Below, in pieces: positions 8,600-15,704 of a DNA stretch of 64,000 nucleotides. Within the stretch, counting starts at the first letter, position 1. Each line of letters opens with the position of its first letter. The stretch covers positions 1 through 64,000 of the forward strand of contig NZ_STFX01000038.1 of the NCBI RefSeq assembly GCF_005222915.1, in the 5' to 3' direction. Below the pieces are notes generated by a model. It worked only from the letters and a program-made list of their open reading frames with translations, did not search any database and had not been told where the DNA came from. The translations under genes and the position numbers were made by a program. The stretch is from Rhizobium sp. FKL33 (GTDB taxonomy: Bacteria > Pseudomonadota > Alphaproteobacteria > Rhizobiales > Rhizobiaceae).

Positions 8600-8830
8600 A
8601 TGACGGAAGACAGCAGCGACACGACCAAGATCCGCAAGGACGCCGAGGGCCAGTTCGCGCCCAGCCAGGCCGACCGCAAGTCAAGCGGCGTGGCGAGCGC
8701 CAAGCCCACGGTGATCACCGGCACGGAAGACGCGACAGCCGCGAAAAACCCGGGCCAGAAGAAAGGCCCGGGCGACTGGGATGTCAATTATGATGAGCGG
8801 GATACGGAAAACCCGGAACCGGATCATTGA
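8600..8830 (+). CDS. Small hydrophilic protein of unknown function
   Basis: The 76-aa protein is highly charged and probably disordered, rich in Lys, Asp, Thr and Gly, with GQKKGPGDWDVNYDERDTENP near its C-terminus and no cysteine or hydrophobic segment. ACAGGAGA precedes the ATG at ideal spacing. I do not recognise a family. The EcfG-type promoter and neighbouring stress genes suggest a stationary-phase or stress role. Confidence 0.65.
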   Translation: MTEDSSDTTKIRKDAEGQFAPSQADRKSSGVASAKPTVITGTEDATAAKNPGQKKGPGDWDVNYDERDTENPEPDH

Positions 8831-8840
8831 GCGTGACCGC

Positions 8841-9029
8841 TCACACATGCCTCGGCGGCGCGCGGGTTTCGTCGGGGTTCGGCGAAGGATCTTCGTCGGG
8901 GAGGCGATCGGGTTCAGGCTCCTGAACCGGCGGATCGGGCTTCCAAACCGGCGGCGGCATCACGTCCGGGTCCGAAGGGTGCGGCGATCCGGGCTCGATG
9001 GACGACGAGAATGTTTCATATTTCAGCAT
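8841..9029 (-). CDS. Proline-rich small protein of unknown function
   Basis: The 62-aa protein is about one quarter proline with DPDVMPPPVWKPDPP-like repeats and acidic residues, so it is likely extended or disordered. AAGGAGA is well placed for the start at 9029, and a GGAAC-N17-GTTT promoter ends just before that ribosome site. The DPDVxPPP string resembles the C-terminal part of the secreted protein at 9380-9700 (DPDIVTPPPKVNDP), which suggests related short motifs. Function unknown. Confidence 0.6.
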   Translation of the reverse strand: MLKYETFSSSIEPGSPHPSDPDVMPPPVWKPDPPVQEPEPDRLPDEDPSPNPDETRAPPRHV

Positions 9030-9052
9030 CGTATGTCTCCTTCCTGTCAGCC

Positions 9053-9078
9053 AAACACCTCTCGCCGGGACTTGTTCC
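9053..9078 (-). promoter_or_regulatory. Candidate EcfG/RpoE2-type promoter
   Basis: On minus, GGAAC (9074-9078) is followed after 17 bases by GTTT (9053-9056). Transcription would start a few bases before the ribosome site of the gene ending at 8841. Confidence 0.5.
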
Positions 9079-9094
9079 CATTGCGGGTTGCCGA

Positions 9095-9340
9095 TCAGGA
9101 CCGCTCGGCCCGGAGGCGCGCCGCGTCCACGATCCGCCGGATTTCGTCCGCATGAGCATGTTCGAGCGCAAAAGCCTCGCTCGGCAACACGCCGGGATCT
9201 TCCTGACCATTCATGAACTGGGTCTCCGGCGCGAGATGATAGAGGATCTCGGTCTGGCCGTTCCTGGCCAGAGCCGCGACGATGGTGGTGAGCACGTCTC
9301 GATGCGCGTTCAATCGACGTTCGAGTTCATCAGCGTCCAT
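9095..9340 (-). CDS. Small hypothetical protein
   Basis: The 81-aa protein has an amphipathic N-terminal helix (DELERRLNAHRDVLTTIVAALA) and a C-terminal charged helix (ADEIRRIVDAARLRAER). There is no signal peptide or known domain. A GGGAG ribosome site supports the start. It lies in the same direction as its small neighbours and may be read with the gene at 9380-9700. I do not recognise it. Confidence 0.6.
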   Translation of the reverse strand: MDADELERRLNAHRDVLTTIVAALARNGQTEILYHLAPETQFMNGQEDPGVLPSEAFALEHAHADEIRRIVDAARLRAERS

Positions 9341-9379
9341 TTCGTGCTCCCGGAAATCAGTCGATGAAGGCGCCTCGGC

Positions 9380-9700
9380 TCATGGAGAAGCCGGCGCGGT
9401 TGGCTTTGGCGGTTCGATGGCGATGGGATCATTGACCTTCGGCGGCGGCGTCACGATGTCGGGATCGCCCAATCCTTTGGGTTTCAGCACGCTGTTGCAA
9501 TCCTGCAAGCGCTCGGTGAGAGGCTGGGCGGGATCTGCCTGACCATCCGGACGCACATGGCAGTCCTCTTGCGCGCCGCCGGGCGTATCGAGCGCCCGCT
9601 GCGGAGCGTTTTGCGCCAAAGAGGGGTGCGTCGTCGCAAACATCACTGCAATGAGCCCAACCGAGGCGGCAAACGAGTGGATCTTTTTGATCGACGACAT
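9380..9700 (-). CDS. Secreted small protein of unknown function
   Basis: The 106-aa product starts with a signal peptide (MSSIKKIHS, a hydrophobic core, cleavage near SLAQ). The mature part of about 75 residues has two cysteines that could form a disulfide, and a Pro-rich end (DPDIVTPPPKVNDP). GGGAGCGATCTC in front of the ATG supplies the ribosome site. An EcfG-type promoter lies upstream. It is probably periplasmic. Confidence 0.65.
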   Translation of the reverse strand: MSSIKKIHSFAASVGLIAVMFATTHPSLAQNAPQRALDTPGGAQEDCHVRPDGQADPAQPLTERLQDCNSVLKPKGLGDPDIVTPPPKVNDPIAIEPPKPTAPASP

Positions 9701-9725
9701 GAGATCGCTCCCTGTTTGCTCAGGG

Positions 9726-9751
9726 AAACAATATCACCGTGACAACGTTCC
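9726..9751 (-). promoter_or_regulatory. Candidate EcfG/RpoE2-type promoter
   Basis: On minus, GGAAC (9747-9751) is followed after 17 bases by GTTT (9726-9729), about 26 bp upstream of the secreted-protein gene. Confidence 0.45.
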
Positions 9752-9864
9752 ATCGGACAAATTCAACCCTATGCACAAAACCCACTAGCTTTGCGCCCTC
9801 TCAACACCCATAATATGAACAGCGCCTAACAGACCGTGGCGCGTACTTCGGAGGAGAAACGAGA

Positions 9865-10587
9865 TTGGCCGGGTCACGGACATCAGGCGAACACTTCGGC
9901 GTAAACGACAGCCGCGAGACGGCGGGCGCAGCGAATTCGACGACGATCTCGGCGCGCGCCGCACGCAGCGTCAAGCCCGTGAAACCGGCGGCGTCGGGCC
10001 GAAAACTCCTGGTGCTTGAAGACGATTATCTCATCGGCGAACAGCTGGCGTCGGAACCTCTGGCGGACGGCTATACGGTGTCCGGCCCTTATACCTGCGT
10101 GCAGGACGCGCTTGTCGCGCTCAGGGCAGACAATGACATCACCGCCGCCATTCTCGATCTCAACCTGAACGGTCGAATTGCGTTCGATCTCGCATCCGAG
10201 CTCGTGGCGCGGAAAATTCCGTACATCTTCTACACCGGCTATGAAAGCGCCATCGTGCCGGAGGCCTTCCGCGACGCGGCTAGGGTGAGCAAGCCCGCCC
10301 CATGGCCCGTCATCCGGCGCGCGCTGGAACAGGCCGAAGCGGAAGCGAAGAACAACGGCGCTGAAACCTCAGAAGACGAGCGCAATTTTCTGGCTCTGCT
10401 GCCGCTGTTGCGCCAGAGAGCCCGTCAGATCACCCCCACGGACGAATCCGCCGAAACGCTGGTCGAACGGGCGCTGGAACGCGCCATTCAGGAAATCGAA
10501 AGCTGCCCGGCCGACGTTCCGGTCGAAAAATGGCTGGTGACCCTGCTCGAAACCACCGGCATCGGCGAACCCCGCCTGATCAATTGA
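9865..10587 (+). CDS. Response regulator with a sigma-region-2-like tail
   Basis: The 240-aa protein starts at TTG, chosen because GGAGGAG lies at ideal distance and no ATG is available. Residues 46-155 form a receiver domain with every key position: E52/D53/D54, phospho-acceptor D98 (AILDLN), T124 (FYTGY) and K143 (VSKPAP). Residues 174-232 (FLALLPLLRQRARQ, ETLVERALERAIQEIE, VEKWLVTLLET) align by eye with region 2 of the ECF sigma factor encoded at 11048 (IPALRAFARS, DDLVQETLLKAIANI, LKSWLFTIMRN). PhyR, the general stress anti-anti-sigma factor, has the opposite order: sigma-like domain, then receiver. No output DNA-binding domain is visible. Confidence 0.75.
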   Translation: MAGSRTSGEHFGVNDSRETAGAANSTTISARAARSVKPVKPAASGRKLLVLEDDYLIGEQLASEPLADGYTVSGPYTCVQDALVALRADNDITAAILDLNLNGRIAFDLASELVARKIPYIFYTGYESAIVPEAFRDAARVSKPAPWPVIRRALEQAEAEAKNNGAETSEDERNFLALLPLLRQRARQITPTDESAETLVERALERAIQEIESCPADVPVEKWLVTLLETTGIGEPRLIN

Positions 10588-10607
10588 TCGATGGATAGCT
10601 CCCGAGG

Positions 10608-11027
10608 GTAAAAATCCGGCGCAAGGTCAGGCTCAATCCCGCGACGCAGGTTGTGGCCGTTATGAACACGCCGCCCTTCATGCAGTAAGTGGATGAATCC
10701 GGCGATGTTGATGCGGGACCGCGCAAAGCGCCGCCGCCGCGGAGGAGTTGCACAACACGCCGCCGATCAGCCGCAAGAGCTACATCCCACCCCAAAGTTC
10801 TTGATCTCGCTCTCGCTGACGGCGAGCCGGTCCGCAGAACGTTGGCGGGCCTGCTCGTCACTCCCCCCGAAACGCCGCGCGGCTTGACCCGCAGGGAATC
10901 TTTGCTGATCGCCTTTTTGCCGAAGCCTGACGAAAGGGCCGAATTCGAAGTGGCCCGATCTTTCAAAAATTCGGGTTCGCGCGGAACCGGACCAAAGCCG
11001 GCGACGTTGAGCGGTCATGCGTGTTGA
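10608..11027 (+). pseudogene. Decayed C-terminal remnant of a DNA topoisomerase IB
   Basis: Fragments of the topoisomerase IB C-terminus occur in order but in different frames. In frame 0 comes KIRRKVRLN, then Q-stop-VDESGDVDAG, matching the family's LFQYVDE block with TAA replacing the Tyr codon. After an apparent internal deletion, frame 2 reads SAAAAEELHNTPPISRKSYI. One extra C near 10780 then shifts to frame 0, giving HPKVLDLALADGE and RRTLAGLLV. The LHNTP-SRKSYIHP-VL order is characteristic of bacterial topoisomerase IB. The active-site tyrosine lies in this part of the family, but the frame breaks make a working product impossible. The open frame 10689-11027 is therefore not an intact gene. 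Confidence 0.6.
10983..11008 (+). promoter_or_regulatory. EcfG/RpoE2-type promoter of the sigma factor gene
   Basis: GGAAC (10983-10987) is followed after exactly 17 bases by CGTT (11005-11008), a perfect match. It lies 39 bp upstream of the sigma factor start, which suggests positive autoregulation. Confidence 0.65.
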
Positions 11028-11047
11028 TTTCGGGAAGGACCGTGCAT

Positions 11048-11557
11048 ATGACCGTGTCGCCGCCTCAGGGAGAAACGATACGCGCCGAGATCGTCGAGCT
11101 CATTCCCGCCCTCCGCGCATTCGCCCGATCCTTCTGCCGCAATGCATCTGACGCCGACGATCTCGTCCAGGAGACGCTGCTCAAGGCCATTGCCAATATC
11201 GACAAATTCCAGCCGGGAACCAGATTGAAGTCCTGGCTTTTCACCATCATGCGCAACACCTTCTACACCCGGATCGTCATCGCCAAGCGCGAGGCTCCGG
11301 GTTCCGACGCCTGTGTGTCCGATGACAGCGCCATCTCCGCCACCCAGGAATGGACGGTGCGCGGGCGGGAACTCGAACGCGCGCTTTCCCGATTGCCGAT
11401 GCATTACCGCGAGGTCCTGCTGCTCGTGGCGGTGATGGGCGATAGCTACGAGACCGCCGCACAGGTCTGCGATTGCGCGGTCGGAACGGTGAAAAGCCGG
11501 CTCAATCGAGCCCGGCATCAGATTTCACTGGAAGTCGACGGAGACCTTTCAGCCTGA
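11048..11557 (+). CDS. EcfG/RpoE2-like ECF sigma factor
   Basis: The 169-aa protein has sigma region 2 (about residues 15-75, with DADDLVQETLLKA and LKSWLFTIMRNTFYTR) and region 4.2 (about 110-160, with LPMHYREVLLLVAVMGDSYETAAQVCDCAVGTVKSRLNRAR). The DLVQ, LFTIMRN.FY and CAVGTVKSR signatures are those of the EcfG group that drives the alphaproteobacterial general stress response. ATG at 11048 has GGAAGGA correctly placed; a GTG at 11021 in the same frame does not. No NepR or canonical PhyR gene adjoins it, so it may be a secondary EcfG paralogue. Confidence 0.85.
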   Translation: MTVSPPQGETIRAEIVELIPALRAFARSFCRNASDADDLVQETLLKAIANIDKFQPGTRLKSWLFTIMRNTFYTRIVIAKREAPGSDACVSDDSAISATQEWTVRGRELERALSRLPMHYREVLLLVAVMGDSYETAAQVCDCAVGTVKSRLNRARHQISLEVDGDLSA

Positions 11558-11596
11558 AGGTCCGAGGTCTTTGTCACGAAGATAGGGGACTGACAT

Positions 11597-13945
11597 ATGC
11601 TGATGCTTGCCTTGACGGCGCTCGTGAGCGCCGCGTCTGGCGTTGTGCTGCTGGTGGGCGGCATCAATCTCCTCACCCTGGGCGGCAGCCCTTATTATGC
11701 GATTGCCGGCGCAGCGTTCGTCGTGGTCGCGGCGCTTCTGGTCATGAGGCGCAAGGAAGCCCTGGCGCTCTATGGCCTGTTCACGCTGGCCTCTCTCGCA
11801 TGGGCGGTATGGGAAGTGGGCTTCGACTGGTGGCAGCTCGGACCACGCGGCGGCTTCATCATCGTCTTCGGCCTCTGGCTTCTGACGCCGCTTGTGCGCA
11901 GGCGCCTGGGCAGCTCGCTGGAGCGTGTGGAGGGCCGCACCGCCTCGTCCCTGTCGCTCGGCGTCCCGTTGCTCGTCTCCATCGCTGTCGCCGTCTATGC
12001 GATGGTCCAGACGCCCCATGATCAGCCCGGCGTTCTTCCCGATCCGCCGCCGCAGGTGCAGGCCTCGACAACCGAAACCGTCGATCCCGGCGAATGGCCC
12101 CGCTATGGACGCACCCAGCTCGGCCAGCGCTATTCGCCGCTCGCAGAGATCACGCCCGCCAATGTCGGCTTGCTGGAGGAGAAATGGCGTTTCGAAACCG
12201 GCGACAAGAAGGGCCCGAGGGATGTCGGCGAAACCACCTATCAGGTGACGCCGCTCAAGATCGGCAACACGCTCTATCTCTGCACGCCGCACAATTGGGC
12301 GATCGCGCTCGACGCCACGACCGGCAAGGAAGTCTGGCGCTTCGATCCCGGCGTGAAACTCGATTCCGCGCGCCAGCACCAGACCTGCCGGGGCGTCACC
12401 TATTTCAACGATGCGGAAGCCGCCGTCGACGCCCCCTGCAAGGAGCGGGTCTATCTGCCGGTGTCCGACGCCCGCCTGATCGCGCTCGACGCCAAGACCG
12501 GCAAGATCTGCACGAGTTTCGCCAATCAGGGTCAGTTGCAGCTCGAACAGGGCATGCCCTACAATCCCAGCGGCTATTATTATTCCACTTCGCCGCCCGT
12601 CATCACCGCCGACAAGATCATCATCGGCGGCGCCGTCAACGACAACTACTCGGTCAAGTCGCCTTCCGGCGTGATCCGCGCCTTCGATGTCCGCACCGGC
12701 GCGCTGGTTTGGAACTGGGACAGCGGCAATCCGGAGCAAACCGCTCCAATCGGACCGGGCCAGACCTATACGCCGAACTCCCCCAACAGCTGGTCGGTTT
12801 TCTCGACCGACGAAGCGCTCGGCCTCGTCTATATCCCGCTTGGCAACCAGGTGCCCGACCAGCTCGGCATGAACCGCAGCCCGGCCGTCGAGAAATTCTC
12901 GTCCTCGATCGCCGCCCTCGACGTCAACACCGGCGCGGTGCGCTGGGTGCGCCAAACCGTGCATCACGATCTCTGGGACATGGATGTGCCCGCCCAGCCG
13001 GCGTTGCTTGACATCACACAGCCGGATGGAACGACGGTTCCCGCCCTTGTCGGCCCCACCAAGCAAGGCGACATCTATGTGCTGGACCGCCGCTCGGGCG
13101 AACCGCTGATCCCGATCGAGGAGGTTCCCGCCCCGCAAAAGACCATCCCCGAGGACCGGGCGTCGCCGACCCAACCGCGGACCGGCCTCACCTTCAGGCC
13201 GCCGCCTCTTCAGGAGCGGAATATGTGGGGCGTGTCGATGTTCGACCAGATGGCCTGCCGCATCTCGTTCCACAAGCTCAACTATGAAGGCCAGTACACG
13301 CCGCCGTCGCTCAATGGCACGCTCGTCTATCCCGGCAATTTCGGCGTGTTCAACTGGGGCTCGGTCGCCGTCGATCCGGTGCGGCAAGTGATGTTCGGCA
13401 TGCCGGCCTATCTCGCCTTCACCTCGAAACTGGTGCCGCGCGCCGACATCCCGCCGAAGGGCGCCGACGAGAAAGGATCGGAACAGGGCCTCAACCGCAA
13501 TGAAGGCGCGCCTTATGGCGTCTATATGGGCCCGTTCCTCGGCCCGCTCGGCATTCCCTGCCAGGCGCCGCCCTGGGGCTATGTCGCTGCGGCGGATCTT
13601 CGCACCGGCGAAATCGTCTACAAGCATGTCAACGGCACGGTCTATGACATGCCGCCGCTTCCTCTCCCCTTCAAGCTCGGCGTTCCCGGCATCGGCGGCC
13701 CTATCATCACCGGCGGCGGCGTCGCCTTCCTCGGCGCGGCCGTAGACAACTATATCCGCGCCTATGACCTGAAGACCGGCCGCGAACTCTGGAAGGGCCG
13801 CCTTCCGGCCGGCGGCCAGGCGACGCCGATGACCTATACCGACGCGTCGGGCAAGCAGGTGGTGCTGATTGTCGCCGGCGGCCATGGCTCGGTCGGCACC
13901 AAGACGGGCGACTATGTCATCGCCTACAGCCTGCCGGCGAAATAG
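11597..13945 (+). CDS. gcd: Membrane-bound PQQ-dependent glucose dehydrogenase
   Basis: The 782-aa protein oxidises glucose to gluconolactone at the periplasmic face and passes electrons to ubiquinone. The first 145 residues hold about five membrane segments (SGVVLLVGGINLL through LLVSIAVAVYAMV). The rest is an eight-bladed quinoprotein propeller, beginning at EWPRYGRTQLGQRYSPL, with HNWAIALDATTGKEVWRFDP, HQTCRGVTY, LWDMDVPAQP and VAGGHGSVGTKTGDYV. Length fits Gcd. No pqq biosynthesis genes are in the window, so the cofactor must come from elsewhere. AGGGGAC precedes the ATG. Confidence 0.95.
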   Translation: MLMLALTALVSAASGVVLLVGGINLLTLGGSPYYAIAGAAFVVVAALLVMRRKEALALYGLFTLASLAWAVWEVGFDWWQLGPRGGFIIVFGLWLLTPLVRRRLGSSLERVEGRTASSLSLGVPLLVSIAVAVYAMVQTPHDQPGVLPDPPPQVQASTTETVDPGEWPRYGRTQLGQRYSPLAEITPANVGLLEEKWRFETGDKKGPRDVGETTYQVTPLKIGNTLYLCTPHNWAIALDATTGKEVWRFDPGVKLDSARQHQTCRGVTYFNDAEAAVDAPCKERVYLPVSDARLIALDAKTGKICTSFANQGQLQLEQGMPYNPSGYYYSTSPPVITADKIIIGGAVNDNYSVKSPSGVIRAFDVRTGALVWNWDSGNPEQTAPIGPGQTYTPNSPNSWSVFSTDEALGLVYIPLGNQVPDQLGMNRSPAVEKFSSSIAALDVNTGAVRWVRQTVHHDLWDMDVPAQPALLDITQPDGTTVPALVGPTKQGDIYVLDRRSGEPLIPIEEVPAPQKTIPEDRASPTQPRTGLTFRPPPLQERNMWGVSMFDQMACRISFHKLNYEGQYTPPSLNGTLVYPGNFGVFNWGSVAVDPVRQVMFGMPAYLAFTSKLVPRADIPPKGADEKGSEQGLNRNEGAPYGVYMGPFLGPLGIPCQAPPWGYVAAADLRTGEIVYKHVNGTVYDMPPLPLPFKLGVPGIGGPIITGGGVAFLGAAVDNYIRAYDLKTGRELWKGRLPAGGQATPMTYTDASGKQVVLIVAGGHGSVGTKTGDYVIAYSLPAK

Positions 13946-13957
13946 ACCGAAAGGCCA

Positions 13958-13983
13958 GGAACATCGGAAGGAGCGGGATGTTG
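13958..13983 (+). promoter_or_regulatory. Candidate EcfG/RpoE2-type promoter
   Basis: GGAAC (13958-13962) is followed after 17 bases by GTTG (13980-13983). It overlaps the gcd terminator and points at the broken small gene at 14017. Confidence 0.35.
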
Positions 13984-14000
13984 GATCGTCCCGCTCTTTT
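13971..14000 (+). terminator. Intrinsic terminator after gcd
   Basis: GAGCGGGA (13971-13978) pairs with TCCCGCTC (13989-13996) and is followed by TTTT. Confidence 0.75.
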
Positions 14001-14016
14001 CCTTTGGAGAAGCGTT

Positions 14017-14154
14017 ATGCCCTAAGAACCAAGACCCGCCGCCAACCAGAACGCCGCCGAAGGCGATCCGGCCGTCATCGATCGCGAACTGGCGCGGCAG
14101 GGGGAAAAGAAGGTTCAGAACGACAAGCGAGACATTCAGCCCAAACGAAGCTGA
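14017..14154 (+). pseudogene. Small hydrophilic gene broken by a stop at codon 3
   Basis: ATG at 14017 has a good ribosome site (TTTGGAGAAG), but the third codon is TAA (14023-14025). The frame then stays open for 42 codons to TGA at 14152. It encodes a coherent hydrophilic peptide (EPRPAANQNAAEGDPAV, IDRELARQGEKKVQNDK) with normal local codon use. A single A-to-T change in AAA or AAG would explain the stop. No good downstream start exists. The cause could be a true nonsense mutation or a sequencing error. Confidence 0.5.
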
Positions 14155-14160
14155 ACCACC

Positions 14161-14532
14161 TCAGGACACGTCCGGTCCATTTTCGTCGGACGGATGTCGT
14201 CTTGGAGGCGCGAACGCCGTCGTATTCTCTTCCGGATCAATGCTTCGGCCGACCTCGACGGGAAAGGGAGCTTCCCCCTCGTAGCCATCGAACATGTGAA
14301 TTGTTCCGGGCGGTGGAGGAGCCTCGTCCGTCCATTCGAAATAAATCCGACGTGCGAGAAAGCAGCCTGCAGCAGCAGCGCCCGCATAGGCCGCGATCAC
14401 CGTCCATGCCCAACTTGAACCGAGCATACGGGCAAGCCATGGCTGGATGTAACGTAGATAAGGAAGAAGACCGAACCCAGCGGCAGTGGGCGTGTACAGT
14501 GCAAAGAGCAGATATTTTACAGAGGGAGGAAT
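14161..14532 (-). CDS. Small membrane protein of unknown function, start uncertain
   Basis: The convincing part runs from about residue VKYLLFALYTPTAAGFGLL to the stop at 14161. It has two hydrophobic segments (LLFALYTPTAAGFGLLPYL and WAWTVIAAYAGAAAAGCFLA), then an acidic, proline-containing tail of about 65 residues. No ATG, GTG or well-supported TTG starts this reading. The coordinate given uses an ATT codon and is provisional. A TTG at 14595 is possible. An ATG in another frame (MIGRLVLF) hints at a frameshift just upstream. I do not recognise the family. Confidence 0.4.
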   Translation of the reverse strand: MPPSVKYLLFALYTPTAAGFGLLPYLRYIQPWLARMLGSSWAWTVIAAYAGAAAAGCFLARRIYFEWTDEAPPPPGTIHMFDGYEGEAPFPVEVGRSIDPEENTTAFAPPRRHPSDENGPDVS

Positions 14533-14620
14533 GGCCGCGGATCCGGAAATAGAACGAGACGTCCGATCATGTAGGAATGACGCTCGCCAGCGCAAGATCC
14601 GACCGTTGCTACTCTTGCGA

Positions 14621-15448
14621 TTAATTTTTGGTCGCGCCGCTCGGCATCGCCGCCAATTTGCGAACGGCGTCCGCGACCGCATCGGTCAATCCCACCGCCC
14701 AGTTCGCGCAACGCTTGCTGCGAAACTTTGGACAGTCGGCCGTCCCGGATGACGCAATTCCGACGACGTCCCAACCGTCATCCGTTCGCCGGAGAACGGG
14801 GGATCCAGAGGACTTCATTGTCAGGTCGCAATCGGTCTCGAGACCACTGCCTGATATGCCGTCGATGGCCCATGTCTTGCGGACCTGACATTCCGAGACG
14901 ATCCGTTCATTCCAATCCTGGAACGGAAAGCCATCCTGCCGGATCGACACCGCCGTCACCTTATCCTTGACCGCCGCAGGGCGGACCGGAAGCTTGTACG
15001 GCTTTACTCCGGGGATCGGTTCGGCGAGCTTCATGGCGATCCAGTCGAAGCGGTCCGTAAACGACCTTTGTCGATCATCGGGATAAATGATCGCCTTGAC
15101 ATCGATCCGATACCATTGCGACGTCTTGCCGTCCGTGACCTCGAAACCGCAATTTCCCAGGGCTGGACGACCGGCATATCTGACCATGCTTCTTTCGGGA
15201 AAAATCACATGCCGCGCCGTCAGGATGACATCGCCCTGATGCACGAGGAAAGCCGACGCCTCGTTGAACGGACACATGATGCGTCCGCTCGCGGCGAATT
15301 CTTTCCGAACATCCGCTTCGGACTTTTTGACCGAGGCGGCATAGGCCGAAATCGGCTGTCTTCTGTCCTTGCCGATCACGCCGGCGGCGACATCCTGCCA
15401 TCCAGCAACAAGACAGAGAAATGACAGGGAAAATCGCAGCGATCGCAT
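14621..15448 (-). CDS. Secreted trypsin-like serine protease
   Basis: The 275-aa product has a signal peptide (MRSLRFSLSFLCLVAGWQDVA). A trypsin-like fold is indicated by the ordered triad H80 (ILTARHV), D135 (RFDWIAMKL) and S214 (MKSSGSPVL, the S-G-S-P form of GDSGGP), and by cysteines that could pair outside the cytoplasm. Length is typical of small periplasmic S1 proteases. The substrate is unknown. The transposon-like element at 15489 begins 41 bp upstream of its start and may have displaced its promoter. Confidence 0.75.
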   Translation of the reverse strand: MRSLRFSLSFLCLVAGWQDVAAGVIGKDRRQPISAYAASVKKSEADVRKEFAASGRIMCPFNEASAFLVHQGDVILTARHVIFPERSMVRYAGRPALGNCGFEVTDGKTSQWYRIDVKAIIYPDDRQRSFTDRFDWIAMKLAEPIPGVKPYKLPVRPAAVKDKVTAVSIRQDGFPFQDWNERIVSECQVRKTWAIDGISGSGLETDCDLTMKSSGSPVLRRTDDGWDVVGIASSGTADCPKFRSKRCANWAVGLTDAVADAVRKLAAMPSGATKN

Positions 15449-15483
15449 GTGTGACCGAAAGTTTTTGGTTTGGAAATTCAGTA

Positions 15484-15488
15484 AAGGA
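15484..15488 (+). repeat. Left copy of the 5-bp target duplication AAGGA
   Basis: AAGGA directly precedes the left end of the element at 15489. The same five bases follow the right end at 16869-16873. The match extends to nine bases, TAAAGGATG (15482-15490 and 16867-16875), if neighbouring bases are counted. Confidence 0.7.
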
Positions 15489-15494
15489 TGTAGC

Positions 15495-15515
15495 TCGCCA
15501 AATAAGATGCGACTC
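15495..15515 (+). repeat. Element end repeat L1
   Basis: TCGCC-AAATA-AGATGCGACTC. This is the outermost left copy, six bases inside the boundary. Confidence 0.8.
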
Positions 15516-15572
15516 GGCGGTGTTGTTTTCGTTAGGAAAAACTACGCCCCAGCCCACCGCTGACGCGACTCG

Positions 15573-15593
15573 TCGCCTGATGAGATGCGACTC
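15573..15593 (+). repeat. Element end repeat L2
   Basis: TCGCC-TGATG-AGATGCGACTC, starting 78 bases after L1. Confidence 0.8.
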
Positions 15594-15603
15594 AGAGGCC
15601 GCT

Positions 15604-15624
15604 TCGCCAGACAAGATGCGACTC
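15604..15624 (+). repeat. Element end repeat L3
   Basis: TCGCC-AGACA-AGATGCGACTC, starting 31 bases after L2. Confidence 0.8.
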
Positions 15625-15704
15625 CGCTTTGCGAGCTTCAAAAGCAAGTGGCCGGAGACCTAGAGAAGAACGCAGTACATACTGGGGGTCAAAAACTAGA
15701 AAAA

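Noticed and set aside
10689-11027. Intact 112-aa gene
   Set aside because: Its sequence is a chimera of two frames of a topoisomerase IB remnant, with no ribosome site.
11549-13885. 778-codon open frame antisense to gcd
   Set aside because: It mirrors the gcd codon pattern, has no ribosome site or family similarity, and gcd is unambiguous. Other long antisense frames (for example 16955-18607, 18650-20254, 45735-47612, 54489-56150, 57881-59767, 61067-62626) were rejected for the same reason.
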